A stretch of 64,000 bases of DNA, taken from the NCBI GenBank assembly GCA_021786385.1, contig JAJYNJ010000054.1:1-64000 (forward strand), read 5' to 3'. The DNA is from Chloroflexota bacterium. GTDB lineage: Bacteria > Chloroflexota > Limnocylindria > Limnocylindrales > CSP1-4. The notes under the pieces were generated by a model, which saw nothing but the letters and a program-made list of their open reading frames with translations, ran no database searches and had not been told where the DNA came from. Below, piece after piece: positions 28,137 through 39,039 of this stretch. Numbering within the stretch: position 1 is the stretch's first letter; every line of letters starts with the position of its first letter. The position numbers and the translations under genes were made by a program.

Positions 28137-30629
28137 TCACTTCGGAACGGGCGCCGGGAGCTCGTGTCGTGGGGGCAGCGCTGCGCGGCCGTGGGCATCG
28201 AGGAGTAGCGCCGCGGGCTCGCTCCCCGGCGGCGGCGCCGGGCGAAGCCTGAGCGCCCCGCTGCGGAGCGAGCCCTGGAGGTCGCGAAGGCGCTCCACGG
28301 CGAGCAGCCAGCAGAGCGTCGACTCGGCGCCCTGGTTCGTGTTGCGGCCACCGGCGCCGAGGCCGTCGTAGCAGCCACCGGTCCGGGGATCGGCGACCGG
28401 CACGCCGAGATCGTTGGCGCCCACGAACCAGTCGTAGGCGCGCGCCGCCAGCTCGATCCAGACTGGGTCACCGGTCGCGTCGACCGCCGCCGCGGCCGCC
28501 TCGAGCAGCGCAGTGGCCTCGATCGGCTGCTGGTCGAAGCGGGCCGGGCGTGTGCCCCGGCGCCACCAGCCCTGGTTCCCGACCGGCACCAGATGTCCGT
28601 CGGGCGCGGTCTGCGTCTCGGCCAGCCAGCGCAGCACGCGGAGCCCGAGGGCGACCCAATCGGGCCGGCCCAGCCGACGCCCGGCCACCATCAGCGCGTG
28701 CGGCAGCACGGCGTTGTCGTACGTCACGACCGGCTCGGGCCAGAGCCACGCACCCGGTCCGACGGACGTGCCGCCCGCGGCAGTCGGGAAGGCGGCCGCG
28801 AGCCTGGCCCCCAGCAGGGCGAGCGTGCGCCGTGTCTGGTGCGCGCCATCGGTGCCGAGCGCCGCGTCACAGCCGAGGATCACGTAGGCCCACGGCCGCA
28901 GCGCCCGGAAACCGTGCGTGGCGGGGAGCGCCGTCCGGAAGAGCCGCAGCGCCGCTTCGCGCAGGCGCGGGTCCGGCGCGGCCGCGATCGCCGTGCCGAG
29001 CGCCTGCACGGCGCGGCCGTGGCAGTCTTCCGAGCCCACCTCTTCGATCCAGCGTCCGTCGCTCGTGCGGAAGTTGCGGAACCGGCCCAGGTGTGGCTCG
29101 AACGCCTCCTCCAGAAAGGCCATCGAGCGGCGGGCCGAGGCGAGCGTCACGGGATCGGGGGCGACCCAACTATGCCGCAGATCCACCAGCAGAGCCCGCG
29201 CCACGTCGTCTGTGCAGTAGCCGTGGCGCGCGTCGGGCGTCGTTCCCACCGCGTGCTGGACGACACCGATCCCGTCGGAGAGCTCTTCGAGATGACGGCG
29301 TGCGACCGCGGGAACCGGAATGCGGAGCAGCCGCTCCGACGGCGAGGACGGGACGCGGTCCAGGGGGACGCGCGCGGCGAGCACGGGGATCGGCACGGGC
29401 AGCCGCCGGCCCGCCGGCGCGCGCCGCTCGGCGGCCGCCACGTCCGCGAAGATCTGCCGATAGCGCGCTCCGACGGCCTGCCAGATCATCGAGCGGCCGT
29501 GCGCGTGGGCGCGCTGGCGCAGCTCGTCCCGGGCGGCATGGTCGGTCAGTAGGCGGCCCAGCTCGTCAGCCAGGGCGGCGGCGTCGTCCACCGGAACGAG
29601 GACCCCCCGACCGTCCGCCAACAGCTCGAGCGCGTGTTCGTACGGGGTCGAGATGATCGCCTTGCCCGCGGCGAGCGCGTACGAGAGCGTCCCCGATGCG
29701 ATCTGCTCGACGCTGCCATACGCGGTGACGAAGATGTCACTGGCCTGGAGCCAGGCGATCAGTTCCGCTTGGTCCACATAGCGGTCCACGAACCGCACGT
29801 GACGCTCGAGGTCCAGTTGGCGGACGCGCTCGAGCAGCGAGAGGCGGTAGCCCTCGCCGGCGCGGCGCCGCACCTCGGGGTGCGTGGCGCCCACCACCAC
29901 GAGGCAGACGTCGGGCACGCGGTCGACGATGCGGGCCAGGGCGTCCAGCACCAGCTCGATCCGCTTGTTGGGGCTGAGCAGGCCGAACGAGAGGACCACT
30001 TGGCGCCCCGCCAGGCCGAGCCGCGGCTTGATCGTCTCCGGGTCGGCCAGTGGCAGGTCCGGCACGCCATGGGGAACCACGGCGATCCGCCCCGCCGCCA
30101 CGCCGTAGGTGGCGTGGAGGATCTCGCGGCCGCGCTCGGTCATGACGACGAGCCGGCTGGCACGGTCGGCCAGCTGGCGCAGCACGGCCCGCTGGCCGTC
30201 GCTCGGCCGCCGCAAGATCGTGTGCAGGGTGGCGACGACCGGGACCTGCAGCTCGTCCAGGAGATCGAGCACGTGCCTGCCGTCCGGCCCGCCGTAGATG
30301 CCGTACTCGTGCTGCAGAGAAACGACCCCCACGCCCGACCTGTTGAGCTCTCGGGCGAGGCGTCGGTACGCCCCGCGGTCGTCCGCGGGCAGGCGCCAGC
30401 GGACCTCCGCGGGGTAGACGAGCGCGTCGCCGTCCGCTTCGAGCGCCGCGACGATCGCCGCGTCGCGGGGCATCGGCGGAGCGGCCTGCGTCACGCCCGC
30501 GCGAAGATCGCGGGTGAACGTGGCGATGCCGCATTGACGCGGCGGATAGGTGGCCACGAACGCGATCGAGGCTCCGTCGCCGCCCAGTGGAGCGGAGACG
30601 GGTCCGAAGGGGCTTCGGACCGGCATCAT
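28137..30629 (-). CDS. Two-domain protein: GT4-type glycosyltransferase plus alpha-helical barrel domain
   Basis: About 830 residues, starting at ATG 30629 (complement) with GGGAGG upstream; an extension to 30725 is open but lacks support. Residues about 20-415 are a GT-B fold glycosyltransferase of the GT4 type, with PPRQCGIATFTRDL near the start, SLQHEYGIYGG, LSFGLLSPNKRIELVLDAL and EQIASGTLSYALAAGKAI near the nucleotide-sugar site. Residues from about 445 (HGYCTDDVARALLVDLRHSW, SEDCHGRAVQALG, LRPWAYVILG) look like a separate all-helical, glycosidase-like barrel of unknown activity. The donor sugar is unknown. The gene is the only clear minus-strand gene in the window. It faces the GH130 gene, and its promoter lies back to back with the rpsL promoter. 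Confidence 0.82.
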   Translation of the reverse strand: MMPVRSPFGPVSAPLGGDGASIAFVATYPPRQCGIATFTRDLRAGVTQAAPPMPRDAAIVAALEADGDALVYPAEVRWRLPADDRGAYRRLARELNRSGVGVVSLQHEYGIYGGPDGRHVLDLLDELQVPVVATLHTILRRPSDGQRAVLRQLADRASRLVVMTERGREILHATYGVAAGRIAVVPHGVPDLPLADPETIKPRLGLAGRQVVLSFGLLSPNKRIELVLDALARIVDRVPDVCLVVVGATHPEVRRRAGEGYRLSLLERVRQLDLERHVRFVDRYVDQAELIAWLQASDIFVTAYGSVEQIASGTLSYALAAGKAIISTPYEHALELLADGRGVLVPVDDAAALADELGRLLTDHAARDELRQRAHAHGRSMIWQAVGARYRQIFADVAAAERRAPAGRRLPVPIPVLAARVPLDRVPSSPSERLLRIPVPAVARRHLEELSDGIGVVQHAVGTTPDARHGYCTDDVARALLVDLRHSWVAPDPVTLASARRSMAFLEEAFEPHLGRFRNFRTSDGRWIEEVGSEDCHGRAVQALGTAIAAAPDPRLREAALRLFRTALPATHGFRALRPWAYVILGCDAALGTDGAHQTRRTLALLGARLAAAFPTAAGGTSVGPGAWLWPEPVVTYDNAVLPHALMVAGRRLGRPDWVALGLRVLRWLAETQTAPDGHLVPVGNQGWWRRGTRPARFDQQPIEATALLEAAAAAVDATGDPVWIELAARAYDWFVGANDLGVPVADPRTGGCYDGLGAGGRNTNQGAESTLCWLLAVERLRDLQGSLRSGALRLRPAPPPGSEPAALLLDAHGRAALPPRHELPAPVPK

Positions 30630-31007
30630 CACGCACCTCCCTGTTCTTCCTCCGGGCCGCGCGGCGCAAGGGCCGTGTGCCTGACCCGCCGGTGGCGAGT
30701 GGGTCAGCTGACCGTGCCCGATCACGCCTCGGGCGAGCCCGGCGTGTGGGAGCGTGCGGACGCTCCGCGGTCAGGCGCCTTACGGTCGGGTCGGCCTGGG
30801 CGGCACACGCCGGCATGCCTGAGCCGAACGCGTCGTGAGCGTGGCCCGCTTCGACGTCTGGCCGCAGGGGCGCCAGGGACCCGTAGATCGCGGGCACCCT
30901 GGGAGCACCGGGCTCCACCGCCGCAGCGCCACCCTGGACCTGCATTCCTCCGTCCAGGGTCGCGGCGCAACCGACCGCGCTGTGCGCCGGCGGCCTCGCG
31001 TGCGCCC
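30630..31007 (-). other. Long 5' leader of the glycosyltransferase gene
   Basis: About 370 bases separate the probable start of transcription from the minus-strand promoter (31008-31037) and the start codon at 30629. No convincing gene is present. One hairpin, ACCCTGGAC/GTCCAGGGT, lies at about 30933-30962; on the transcribed strand its loop reads GGAGGAATG. The length of the leader suggests control after transcription starts, but no known riboswitch is recognised. Confidence 0.4.
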
Positions 31008-31037
31008 TATATACGCCCCTGATACAGTCCATGTCAA
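31008..31037 (-). promoter_or_regulatory. Near-consensus promoter of the glycosyltransferase gene
   Basis: On the minus strand: TTGACA (31037-31032), 18 bases, TATATA (31013-31008). It drives transcription towards the glycosyltransferase and away from rpsL. Confidence 0.7.
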
Positions 31038-31039
31038 GG

Positions 31040-31067
31040 CTGCCGAGCGCCCGCTGCCGAGCGCCCG
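31040..31067 (+). repeat. 14-bp direct repeat between divergent promoters
   Basis: CTGCCGAGCGCCCG occurs twice in tandem, in the 67-bp gap between the minus-strand -35 at 31037 and the plus-strand -35 at 31105. It is a possible regulator-binding site, though chance duplication cannot be excluded. Confidence 0.6.
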
Positions 31068-31104
31068 CGTCTTGCGCCCGTGCGCGACGCGCGTGTCGCG
31101 TTCG

Positions 31105-31133
31105 TTGACACCCCCGGAGGGCGCTGGTAGACT
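31105..31133 (+). promoter_or_regulatory. str operon promoter (rpsL)
   Basis: TTGACA (31105-31110), exactly 17 bases, TAGACT (31128-31133), with TGG before the -10. It is the closest match to the sigma-70 consensus in the window and presumably drives rpsL-rpsG-fusA-tuf and probably the S10-spc genes that follow without a clear break. Confidence 0.85.
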
Positions 31134-31475
31134 GCGCCTTCGTGGCCGCGAGCCGGCCAGTTCCGCCGTGCATCGGCGGACCGACGGCACGCGGTCTCGC
31201 GGGACCGCACGAGCTCGACGGACACCGGTCCGGACGAGCCACGTGACGCCCGCGGCCGGTATCGCGCCGCCCATCCGCGGCCAGGGCCGGCGGCACCTGC
31301 GATGGCCGCTGGCCATCCTCAGGGGGAGCCGAACGGCATACCGCCTGCCGATGCGGCAGGGACGGCGTGCCGACGGCCGGCACGGCCACCGTGGGCGATC
31401 CTCCCGGATGCCCGATGATGGCGAGCAGTCCGGCCACCAGAATCGACAACGTCCCAGGAAGGAGTCCGCGTCTCC
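31134..31475 (+). other. Long 5' leader of the str operon
   Basis: About 335 bases lie between the probable transcription start and the rpsL GTG. No gene is seen. A hairpin CCTGCCG-ATG-CGGCAGG sits at 31344-31360, and GAAGGAG lies 9 or so bases before the start codon. The leader may hold an operator for a ribosomal protein, but I recognise no named motif. Confidence 0.45.
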
Positions 31476-31904
31476 GTGCCGACCATCAGCCAGCTCGTCC
31501 GCAAGGGCCGGTCCCGGAAGATCGAAAAGATCAAGGCGCCCGCCATGCGCAGGAACTGGAACAGTCTGCGCCAGCGCCAGGTGCCGATTCCGGGCGCCCC
31601 ACAGAAGCGCGGCGTCTGCCTGCAGGTCAGGACGATGACCCCCAAGAAGCCGAACTCCGCCCTGCGCAAGATCGCGCGCGTCCGGCTCTCGAACATGATG
31701 GAGGTCACCGCCTACATCCCGGGCATCGGCCACAACCTGCAGGAGCACTCGGTGGTGCTCGTGCGGGGCGGCCGCGTGAAGGATCTGCCGTCGGTGAAGT
31801 ACCACATCATCCGCGGGACACTCGACTCGGCTGGCGTCCGCGACCGCAAGCAAGGTCGCTCGAAGTACGGCGCGAAGGCGCCGCAGAACCAGAAGGTCAA
31901 GTAG
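31476..31904 (+). CDS. rpsL: 30S ribosomal protein S12
   Basis: Small-subunit protein of the decoding centre. The 142 residues include the conserved [19 protein letters not shown] (Lys at the E. coli 43 position intact) and RGGRVKDLP (Lys at the 88 position intact; Asp is the usual methylthiolation site). This predicts no classical streptomycin-resistance change in S12. GTG start; the stop abuts rpsG directly. First gene after the 335-base leader. Confidence 0.97.
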   Translation: MPTISQLVRKGRSRKIEKIKAPAMRRNWNSLRQRQVPIPGAPQKRGVCLQVRTMTPKKPNSALRKIARVRLSNMMEVTAYIPGIGHNLQEHSVVLVRGGRVKDLPSVKYHIIRGTLDSAGVRDRKQGRSKYGAKAPQNQKVK

Positions 31905-32369
31905 ATGCCGCGTCGCGTTCAGACCCCCCGCAAGGCCAAGTACGCCCCGCCGCTGACGCGCACCACCGACCGCTTCGTGGTGAAGCTGATGAAGGATGGC
32001 AAGAAGGGGCTCGCCGAGAGGATCCTGCGACAGGCGCTCGCCCGCGCCGAGGCGGCGGCGCGGCGGCCCGGGCTCGAAGTGCTCGAGGCGGCGCTGCGCA
32101 ACGCGACCCCCATCATCGAGGTCAAGCCGCGGCGCGTGGGCGGCGCCACATACCAGGTGCCGGTGGAGATCCGCGGCGACCGGCGCATGTCGCTCGGCGT
32201 CCGCTGGCTCGTGCAGTCGGCCCGCAAGCGGAACGGCAAGTCGATGAGCGAGAAGCTTGCGGGTGAGCTCGTCGACGCCATGAACGGCCTGGGGGCCGCG
32301 GTGAAGCGCCGCGAGGACACCCACAAGATGGCCGAAGCGAACAAGGCCTTCAGCCACTTCAAGTGGTAG
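31905..32369 (+). CDS. rpsG: 30S ribosomal protein S7
   Basis: Nucleates assembly of the 30S head and contacts the E-site. The 154 residues start [16 protein letters not shown] and include [15 protein letters not shown] and [14 protein letters not shown], with the C-terminal [15 protein letters not shown]. Length is as usual. Its ATG follows the rpsL stop codon without a gap, so translation is probably coupled. In enteric bacteria S7 represses the str operon; no such operator is seen here. Confidence 0.97.
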   Translation: MPRRVQTPRKAKYAPPLTRTTDRFVVKLMKDGKKGLAERILRQALARAEAAARRPGLEVLEAALRNATPIIEVKPRRVGGATYQVPVEIRGDRRMSLGVRWLVQSARKRNGKSMSEKLAGELVDAMNGLGAAVKRREDTHKMAEANKAFSHFKW

Positions 32370-32401
32370 GCCGGACACCAGCAGGGAAGTAGACCGTAAT
32401 C

Positions 32402-34480
32402 GTGGCACGTCAGGTTCCGCTCGCGAAAACGCGGAACATCGGCATCATCGCGCACATCGACGCTGGGAAGACCACGGTCTCCGAGCGGATCCTCTTCTAT
32501 ACGAAGAAGATCTACAAGATCGGCGAGGTGCACGAAGGCGCCGCGACGATGGACTGGATGCCTCAGGAGCAGGAACGGGGCATCACCATCACCGCGGCGG
32601 CGACGACCGCGTTCTGGAACGATCAGCGTATCAACCTGATCGATACGCCCGGGCACGTGGACTTCACCGTGGAGGTGGAGCGCAGTCTGCGTGTCCTCGA
32701 TGGTGCTGTGGTGGTCTTCGACGGCGTGGCCGGCGTGGAACCCCAGTCGGAGTCGGTCTGGCGCCAGGCCGATCGGTACGGCGTGCCGCGCATCTGCTTC
32801 ATCAACAAGATGGACCGCACGGGAGCGGACTTCCGGCGGGGGGTCGAGTCGATCCGCGACCGGCTGGGAGCCAACGCCGTCCCGATCCAGATCCCGATCG
32901 GCGTCGAGGACCAGTTCCGCGGCGTGGTCGATCTGGTCACCATGCAGGCGCTGGTCTGGGGCTCGGACGAGCTCGGCAGCACCTACGACGTGGTCGAGAT
33001 CCCGGCCGAGCTGCGGGCCGAGGCGCAGCGTCACCGCGAGGAGCTCGTGGGGGTAGCGGCCGAGATGGACGACGCGCTGACCCACAAGTACCTGGAGGGC
33101 GTGCCGCTCAGCGAGGAGGAGATCCGGCACGGGATCCGCCTGGGCACCCTCCAGATGAAGATGATCCCGGTGCTCTGCGGATCCGCGCTGCGCAACAAGG
33201 GAGTGCAGCCCGTGCTCGATGCGGTGGTCGACTACCTGCCCTCGCCGCTCGACGTGCCGCCCACCATCGGCGAGGATCCCGAGACCCACGCCGAAGTGGT
33301 GCGCACGGCCGACGACAACGAGCCCTTCGCGGCGCTCGTCTTCAAGATCGCTGCAGATCCCTACGTCGGCAAGTTGGCTTACTTCCGGGTCTATTCGGGG
33401 ACGCTGCGCGCGGGCTCGTACGTGCTGAACTCGACCAAGGGGAAACGCGAACGGATCGGCCGCATCCTGCAGATGCACGCGAACCATCGTGAAGAGATCG
33501 AGGAGGTCTACGCCGGCGACATCGCTGCGATCGTCGGCCTCAAGGAATCCTTCACGGGCGACACGCTGTGCGACCCCGCCCACCCCATCATCCTCGAAAC
33601 GATCCGCTTCCCCGAACCCGTCATCGAGGTCGCCGTGGAGCCGCGCACGAAGGCCGACCAGGACAAGCTGGCGCTGGCCCTGCAGCGGCTTGCGGAGGAG
33701 GACCCCACCTTCCGGGTGAAGACCGACGAGGAGTCCGGGCAGACGCTCATCGCTGGGATGGGCGAGCTCCACCTCGATGTGCTCGTCGACCGCATGACCC
33801 GCGAGTTCCGGGTCGCGGCCAATGTGGGGAAGCCGCAGGTCTCCTACCGCGAGACGATCCGGCGGGCGGCCGACGGCACGGGGCGCTTCGTGCGACAGAC
33901 CGGCGGCCACGGTCAGTATGGCCACGCCGTGATCCGGATCGAGCCCAACGCCCAGGGCGCGGGCTACGAGTTCATCGACAAGATCGTCGGCGGGGTGATC
34001 CCGCGCGAGTTCATCAAGGCCGTCGACGCGGGCATCCGCGAGGCACTGGCGACCGGCATCTACGCCGGGTATCCGGTGGTCGACGTCAAGGTCACGCTCT
34101 ACGACGGGTCGTACCACGAGGTCGACTCGAGCGAGATGGCGTTCAAGATCGCTGGTTCGCTAGCGGTCAAGGACGCGTTCGAGCGGGCGGATCCGGTCAT
34201 CCTCGAACCCATCATGCGGGTGGAAGCGACGATGCCGGAGGCATTCATGGGCGATGTCATCGGCGACCTGAACAGTCGCCGGGGGCATATCGAGGGGATG
34301 GAATCCCGGGGTTCGACCCAGGTCGTCCGTGCCCTCGTGCCGCTCGCCAACATGTTCGGCTACGCGACCGACCTGCGGAGCATGACCCAGGGACGCGCGA
34401 GCTATTCGATGGAGTTCGCGCACTACGCCGAGGTCCCGGCGCAGGTTGCCCAGGAGCTCGTCCAGAAGTCGAAGGTCTGA
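32402..34480 (+). CDS. fusA: Elongation factor G
   Basis: GTPase that drives ribosomal translocation. The 692 residues have G1 AHIDAGKTT, switch [20 protein letters not shown], then domains II-V ending in the C-terminal region with RGHIEGM. GTG start at 32402 is supported by GGGAAGTAG upstream and by the standard N-terminus ([17 protein letters not shown]). It lies 32 bases after rpsG and 24 bases before the second tuf, the canonical str order. Confidence 0.97.
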   Translation: MARQVPLAKTRNIGIIAHIDAGKTTVSERILFYTKKIYKIGEVHEGAATMDWMPQEQERGITITAAATTAFWNDQRINLIDTPGHVDFTVEVERSLRVLDGAVVVFDGVAGVEPQSESVWRQADRYGVPRICFINKMDRTGADFRRGVESIRDRLGANAVPIQIPIGVEDQFRGVVDLVTMQALVWGSDELGSTYDVVEIPAELRAEAQRHREELVGVAAEMDDALTHKYLEGVPLSEEEIRHGIRLGTLQMKMIPVLCGSALRNKGVQPVLDAVVDYLPSPLDVPPTIGEDPETHAEVVRTADDNEPFAALVFKIAADPYVGKLAYFRVYSGTLRAGSYVLNSTKGKRERIGRILQMHANHREEIEEVYAGDIAAIVGLKESFTGDTLCDPAHPIILETIRFPEPVIEVAVEPRTKADQDKLALALQRLAEEDPTFRVKTDEESGQTLIAGMGELHLDVLVDRMTREFRVAANVGKPQVSYRETIRRAADGTGRFVRQTGGHGQYGHAVIRIEPNAQGAGYEFIDKIVGGVIPREFIKAVDAGIREALATGIYAGYPVVDVKVTLYDGSYHEVDSSEMAFKIAGSLAVKDAFERADPVILEPIMRVEATMPEAFMGDVIGDLNSRRGHIEGMESRGSTQVVRALVPLANMFGYATDLRSMTQGRASYSMEFAHYAEVPAQVAQELVQKSKV

Positions 34481-34503
34481 GGGGACACCGAGGAGCTACG
34501 CCA

Positions 34504-35704
<1,201 letters not shown>

Positions 35705-35713
<9 letters not shown>

Positions 35714-36013
35714 CAGCGGATCCGGATCCGCCTCAAGGCCTACGACCACCGGCTGCTCGATCAGTCGGCGCTCCAGATCGTGGAGACCGCACAGCGGACG
35801 GGCGCCGATGTCGTCGGCCCGGTGCCGCTCCCGACCCGCATCGAGAAATTCACCGTCCTGCGTTCACCGTTCATCGACAAGGACAGCCGGGAGCAGTTCG
35901 AGATCCGCACCCACAAGCGGCTCATCGACATCCTGGATCCGTCGTCGAAGACCGTCGACGCCCTGATGCGACTCTCGCTTGCCGCGGGCGTCGACATCGA
36001 GATCAAGATGTAG
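35705..36013 (+). CDS. rpsJ: 30S ribosomal protein S10
   Basis: Head protein of the 30S subunit and, as NusE, a partner of NusG/NusB in antitermination. The 102 residues include [16 protein letters not shown] and [19 protein letters not shown], with the NusB/NusG-contacting loop retained. Starts 3 bases after tuf; its stop codon abuts rplC. It opens the S10 operon with no visible promoter of its own, so it is probably read from the str promoter. Confidence 0.97.
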
Positions 36014-36625
36014 ATGAGCATCGGACTTCTCGGCCGCAAGGCCGGCATGACACAGATCTTCGCCGAGGACGGCACCATGGTGCCCGTCTCCGTCCTCATC
36101 GTGGAGCCCAACACGGTGACGCGCCTGCGCACCCCCGAGCGCGACGGCTACACCGCCGTGCAGCTCGGCACGGGGACCGCGCGCCGGCTGACGAAGCCGC
36201 GCCTCGGTCAGCTGCGCGACCTGCCGCGGGTGCGCCACGTGCGCGAGTTCCGTGTGGCGAGCGTGGACCCGTACCGCGTCGGGCAGGAGCTCCGCGTGGC
36301 CGAGCTGTTTGCGCCCGGTGACAAGGTGGACGTGACCGGCGTCAGCAAGGGCAAAGGGTTCGCCGGTACCGTGAAGCGGCATCACTTCCGGCGTGGTCCA
36401 GAGACCCACGGGTCCGACTCGCACCGCCAGCCGGGTTCCATCGGCGCGGGCACCACGCCGGGCCGTGTCTACCGCGGCCTCGGCATGGCGGGCCACATGG
36501 GGGACGAGCGAGTCACGATCAAGAAGCTGACCGTGGTGCGCACCGATCCCGAGCGCAACCTGCTGCTCGTGAAGGGGTCCGTGCCGGGCGCCCCCAACGC
36601 CCTCGTGATGGTCAGGAAGGCGTAG
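36014..36625 (+). CDS. rplC: 50S ribosomal protein L3
   Basis: Early assembly protein of the 50S subunit, reaching the peptidyl-transferase region. The 203 residues start [18 protein letters not shown] and include the conserved [20 protein letters not shown] and [20 protein letters not shown]. The glutamine that is methylated in some bacteria lies in the HRQPGSIG context. ATG follows the rpsJ stop with no gap. Confidence 0.97.
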   Translation: MSIGLLGRKAGMTQIFAEDGTMVPVSVLIVEPNTVTRLRTPERDGYTAVQLGTGTARRLTKPRLGQLRDLPRVRHVREFRVASVDPYRVGQELRVAELFAPGDKVDVTGVSKGKGFAGTVKRHHFRRGPETHGSDSHRQPGSIGAGTTPGRVYRGLGMAGHMGDERVTIKKLTVVRTDPERNLLLVKGSVPGAPNALVMVRKA

Positions 36626-36629
36626 CCCG

Positions 36630-37253
36630 ATGCCGCAGACCACCCTCTACCGCAAGACCGGCGAGGAGGCCGGGACCGTCGAGCTGCCGGACGCGCTCTT
36701 CGCAGCGCCCGTCAACGCGGCCGTGCTGCACCAGGCGATCGTCGCGCAGCTCGCCGGGCGCCATCTTGGCACGCACAGCACGAAGAAGCGTGGCGAGGTC
36801 GCGGGCGGCGGCAAGAAGCCGTACCGTCAGAAGGGAACCGGCCGCGCCCGCCAGGGCTCGCGCCGCGCGCCGCACTTTGCGGGCGGTGGCGTCGTGTTCG
36901 GGCCACGCCCCCGGAGCTACGAACAGCGGCTGCCGCGCAAGATGAAGCGGCTGGCCCTGCTCGGCGCGCTCACCGCCAAGTACGGCGACGGTGCGGTGCG
37001 CGTCGTGGAGGACCTGGCCCTCGAGGCGATCCGGACCCGTGAGCTCGTGGGGTACCTGAGCGCCCTCAACGCGGCCGGGCGGGTCCTGGTGGTGGCGCCG
37101 AGCCGCGACCAGCGGCTGACGCTCTCCGCCCGCAACCTGCCCGATGTCGAGGTGATCCTGGCCAACTCGCTCAACGTCGTGGACGTGCTGAACGCGGATC
37201 TGCTGCTGATCGAGCAGCCCGCGCTGGCGACGCTCGCGGAGGTGTACGCATGA
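36630..37253 (+). CDS. rplD: 50S ribosomal protein L4
   Basis: Lines the nascent-peptide exit tunnel; in enteric bacteria it also represses the S10 operon. The 207 residues contain the tunnel loop with [20 protein letters not shown] and [18 protein letters not shown]. Length is standard. Its stop overlaps rplW by 4 bases (ATGA), which points to coupled translation. Confidence 0.97.
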   Translation: MPQTTLYRKTGEEAGTVELPDALFAAPVNAAVLHQAIVAQLAGRHLGTHSTKKRGEVAGGGKKPYRQKGTGRARQGSRRAPHFAGGGVVFGPRPRSYEQRLPRKMKRLALLGALTAKYGDGAVRVVEDLALEAIRTRELVGYLSALNAAGRVLVVAPSRDQRLTLSARNLPDVEVILANSLNVVDVLNADLLLIEQPALATLAEVYA

Positions 37254-37552
37254 CGCTGCAGAGCGCCGAGGTGATCCTCCGGCCGGTCATCAGCGAGAAG
37301 TCGATGGACCTGACGCAGCGGAACAAGTACACGTTCCGGGTCCACGACGATGCCAACAAGCTGCAGATCAAGCGCGCCGTGGAGGACCTCTTCAAGGTCA
37401 CCGTCCTGGCGGTCAACGTCTCCACGACGAAGGCCAAGGAAAAGCGACGCGGAACCAAGCGCGGGCGGATCACGGGCTCGACGAACCCGTGGCGCAAGGC
37501 CGTGGTGACGGTCGCCGCCGGCGACAAGATCGAGTTCTTCGAGGGGGTCTAG
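37250..37552 (+). CDS. rplW: 50S ribosomal protein L23
   Basis: Sits at the tunnel exit and docks trigger factor and the signal recognition particle. The 100 residues include ILRPVISEKSMDL at the start, KYTFRVHDDANKLQIKRAVE, and the KRRGTKRGRITGSTNPWRKA loop. The conserved trigger-factor glutamate lies in ISEKSM. It starts within the rplD stop and is 3 bases before rplB. Confidence 0.96.
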   Translation: MTLQSAEVILRPVISEKSMDLTQRNKYTFRVHDDANKLQIKRAVEDLFKVTVLAVNVSTTKAKEKRRGTKRGRITGSTNPWRKAVVTVAAGDKIEFFEGV

Positions 37553-37555
37553 GCG

Positions 37556-38386
37556 ATGCCGCTGCGAAGCTACAAGCCGACCTCCGCCGGCCGGCGGTTC
37601 ATGACCCGCTCGACGTTCGCCGAGATCACGACCGACGAGCCGTACAAGCCACTGCTCGAGCCCCAGAAGCGGGGCAGCGGGCGGAACAACCAGGGACGCC
37701 TCACCGTGCGCCACCGCGGCGGCGGCGAGAAGCAGCACTACCGCCGTATCGACTTCAAACGGGACAAGTTCGGGGTACCCGCCCGTCTGGCGACGATCGA
37801 ATACGATCCCAATCGTTCCGCGCGGATCGGGCTGCTCCATTACCGCGATGGGGAGAAGCGCTACATCCTGGTGCCCAATGGGCTGCACGTGGGCGATGTG
37901 GTGGTGAGCGGCCCAGGTGTCGAGGCGCGCGTGGGGAATGCCCTGCCGCTCGCCGACATCCCGCTTGGCACCACGATCCACAACATCGAGCTGGTGCCCG
38001 GCCGGGGCGGCCAGATCGTGCGCTCGGCGGGAGCCTCGGCGCAGTTGCTCGCCAAGGAGGGGGAGTGGGGCACTGTCCGGCTCCCCTCTGGTGAGATGCG
38101 TCGTGTGCCGCTCCGCTGTATCGCCACGGTCGGCCAGGTCGGCAACCTCGACCATGAGAACCAGAGTCTGGGGAAGGCCGGCCGCGCCCGTCACATGGGA
38201 CTACGCCCCGAAGTGCGCGGCGTGGTGATGAACCCGCGCGATCACCCGCACGGCGGTGGCGAGGGCAAGTCGCCCACCGGCATGCCGCCCAAGACGCCCT
38301 GGGGCAAGGCCGCGATGGGGCTGCGCACGCGACGCAACAAGATTACGGGACGCCTCATCGTGCGCTCCCGGCACCGCAAGAGCTAG
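37556..38386 (+). CDS. rplB: 50S ribosomal protein L2
   Basis: Large-subunit core protein needed for subunit joining and peptidyl transfer. The 276 residues have the OB and SH3-like domains, with the conserved [19 protein letters not shown] near residue 42. The active-site-proximal stretch [14 protein letters not shown] near 226, with the key His, is also present. Normal length. 19 bases before rpsS. Confidence 0.98.
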   Translation: MPLRSYKPTSAGRRFMTRSTFAEITTDEPYKPLLEPQKRGSGRNNQGRLTVRHRGGGEKQHYRRIDFKRDKFGVPARLATIEYDPNRSARIGLLHYRDGEKRYILVPNGLHVGDVVVSGPGVEARVGNALPLADIPLGTTIHNIELVPGRGGQIVRSAGASAQLLAKEGEWGTVRLPSGEMRRVPLRCIATVGQVGNLDHENQSLGKAGRARHMGLRPEVRGVVMNPRDHPHGGGEGKSPTGMPPKTPWGKAAMGLRTRRNKITGRLIVRSRHRKS

Positions 38387-38404
38387 GCCGAAAGGAGGTC
38401 GCTG

Positions 38405-38689
38405 ATGTCGCGGTCAGTCAAGAAGGGACCGTTCGTCGAGGCGCGTCTTCTCGGCCGTGTCCAGGAGATGAACCGGCGCAACGAGAAGCGGGTGCTCAAG
38501 ACCTGGTCCCGGGCGAGCGTCATCTTCCCCGACTTCGTCGGGCACACCATCGCCGTGTACAACGGGCGCAAACATATCCCGGTCTACGTGACCGAGAACA
38601 TGGTCGGACACCGGCTGGGCGAGTTCGCGCCGACACGGACCTTCCGTGGGCACGGCAAGCACACCGAGCGCTCGACGGCGCTGAAGTAG
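38405..38689 (+). CDS. rpsS: 30S ribosomal protein S19
   Basis: Head protein that contacts the A-site tRNA and S13. The 94 residues start [16 protein letters not shown] and include the S19 signature [13 protein letters not shown]-like stretch (here [20 protein letters not shown]) and [13 protein letters not shown]. The ATG is preceded by AAAGGAGGTCG, one of the longest Shine-Dalgarno matches in the window, fitting strong translation. Confidence 0.97.
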   Translation: MSRSVKKGPFVEARLLGRVQEMNRRNEKRVLKTWSRASVIFPDFVGHTIAVYNGRKHIPVYVTENMVGHRLGEFAPTRTFRGHGKHTERSTALK

Positions 38690-38698
38690 GAGCACGTC

Positions 38699-39037
38699 GT
38701 GCGAGTCGCCGCCACTGCCAAGTACATTCGCCGCTCGACACGCAAGACGCGCCTCGTCGCCCAGGCGATCGTCGGCCGCCCCGTCAGCGAGGCGACGGCG
38801 ATCTTGCAGTTCATGCCCCAGGGCGCGGCGCGGGACGTCGCCAAGGTGTTGAAGAGCGCCGCCGCGAACGCGGAGAACAACCACCACCTCGCACCCGACG
38901 ACCTGGTCGTCGCCGAGGCGCGAGCCGACGAGGGCCCGACCATCAAGCGCTGGCATCCACGCGCGCAGGGGCGCGCCTTCCCCATCCACAAGCCGATGAC
39001 GCACATCACCGTGGTCGTCGAGAGCAGGGAGGCCTAG
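38699..39037 (+). CDS. rplV: 50S ribosomal protein L22
   Basis: Its extended hairpin lines the exit tunnel opposite L4. The 112 residues match the usual length. The C-terminal part [20 protein letters not shown] contains the tunnel loop and the final strand. GTG start, 9 bases after rpsS with GGAGCACGTC upstream. Followed by rpsC after 2 bases. Confidence 0.97.
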   Translation: MRVAATAKYIRRSTRKTRLVAQAIVGRPVSEATAILQFMPQGAARDVAKVLKSAAANAENNHHLAPDDLVVAEARADEGPTIKRWHPRAQGRAFPIHKPMTHITVVVESREA

Positions 39038-39039
39038 CC

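Noticed and set aside
30933-30962. GGAGGAATG inside a hairpin loop on the minus strand, suggesting a small gene start
   Set aside because: There is no spacing between GGAGG and ATG, and the frame that follows is Ala/Arg-rich without domains and overlaps the glycosyltransferase out of frame.
29634-31022. A 462-codon plus-strand frame opposite the glycosyltransferase gene
   Set aside because: The minus strand encodes a recognisable GT4 domain with a ribosome-binding site; the plus-strand frame has shadow composition and no domain.
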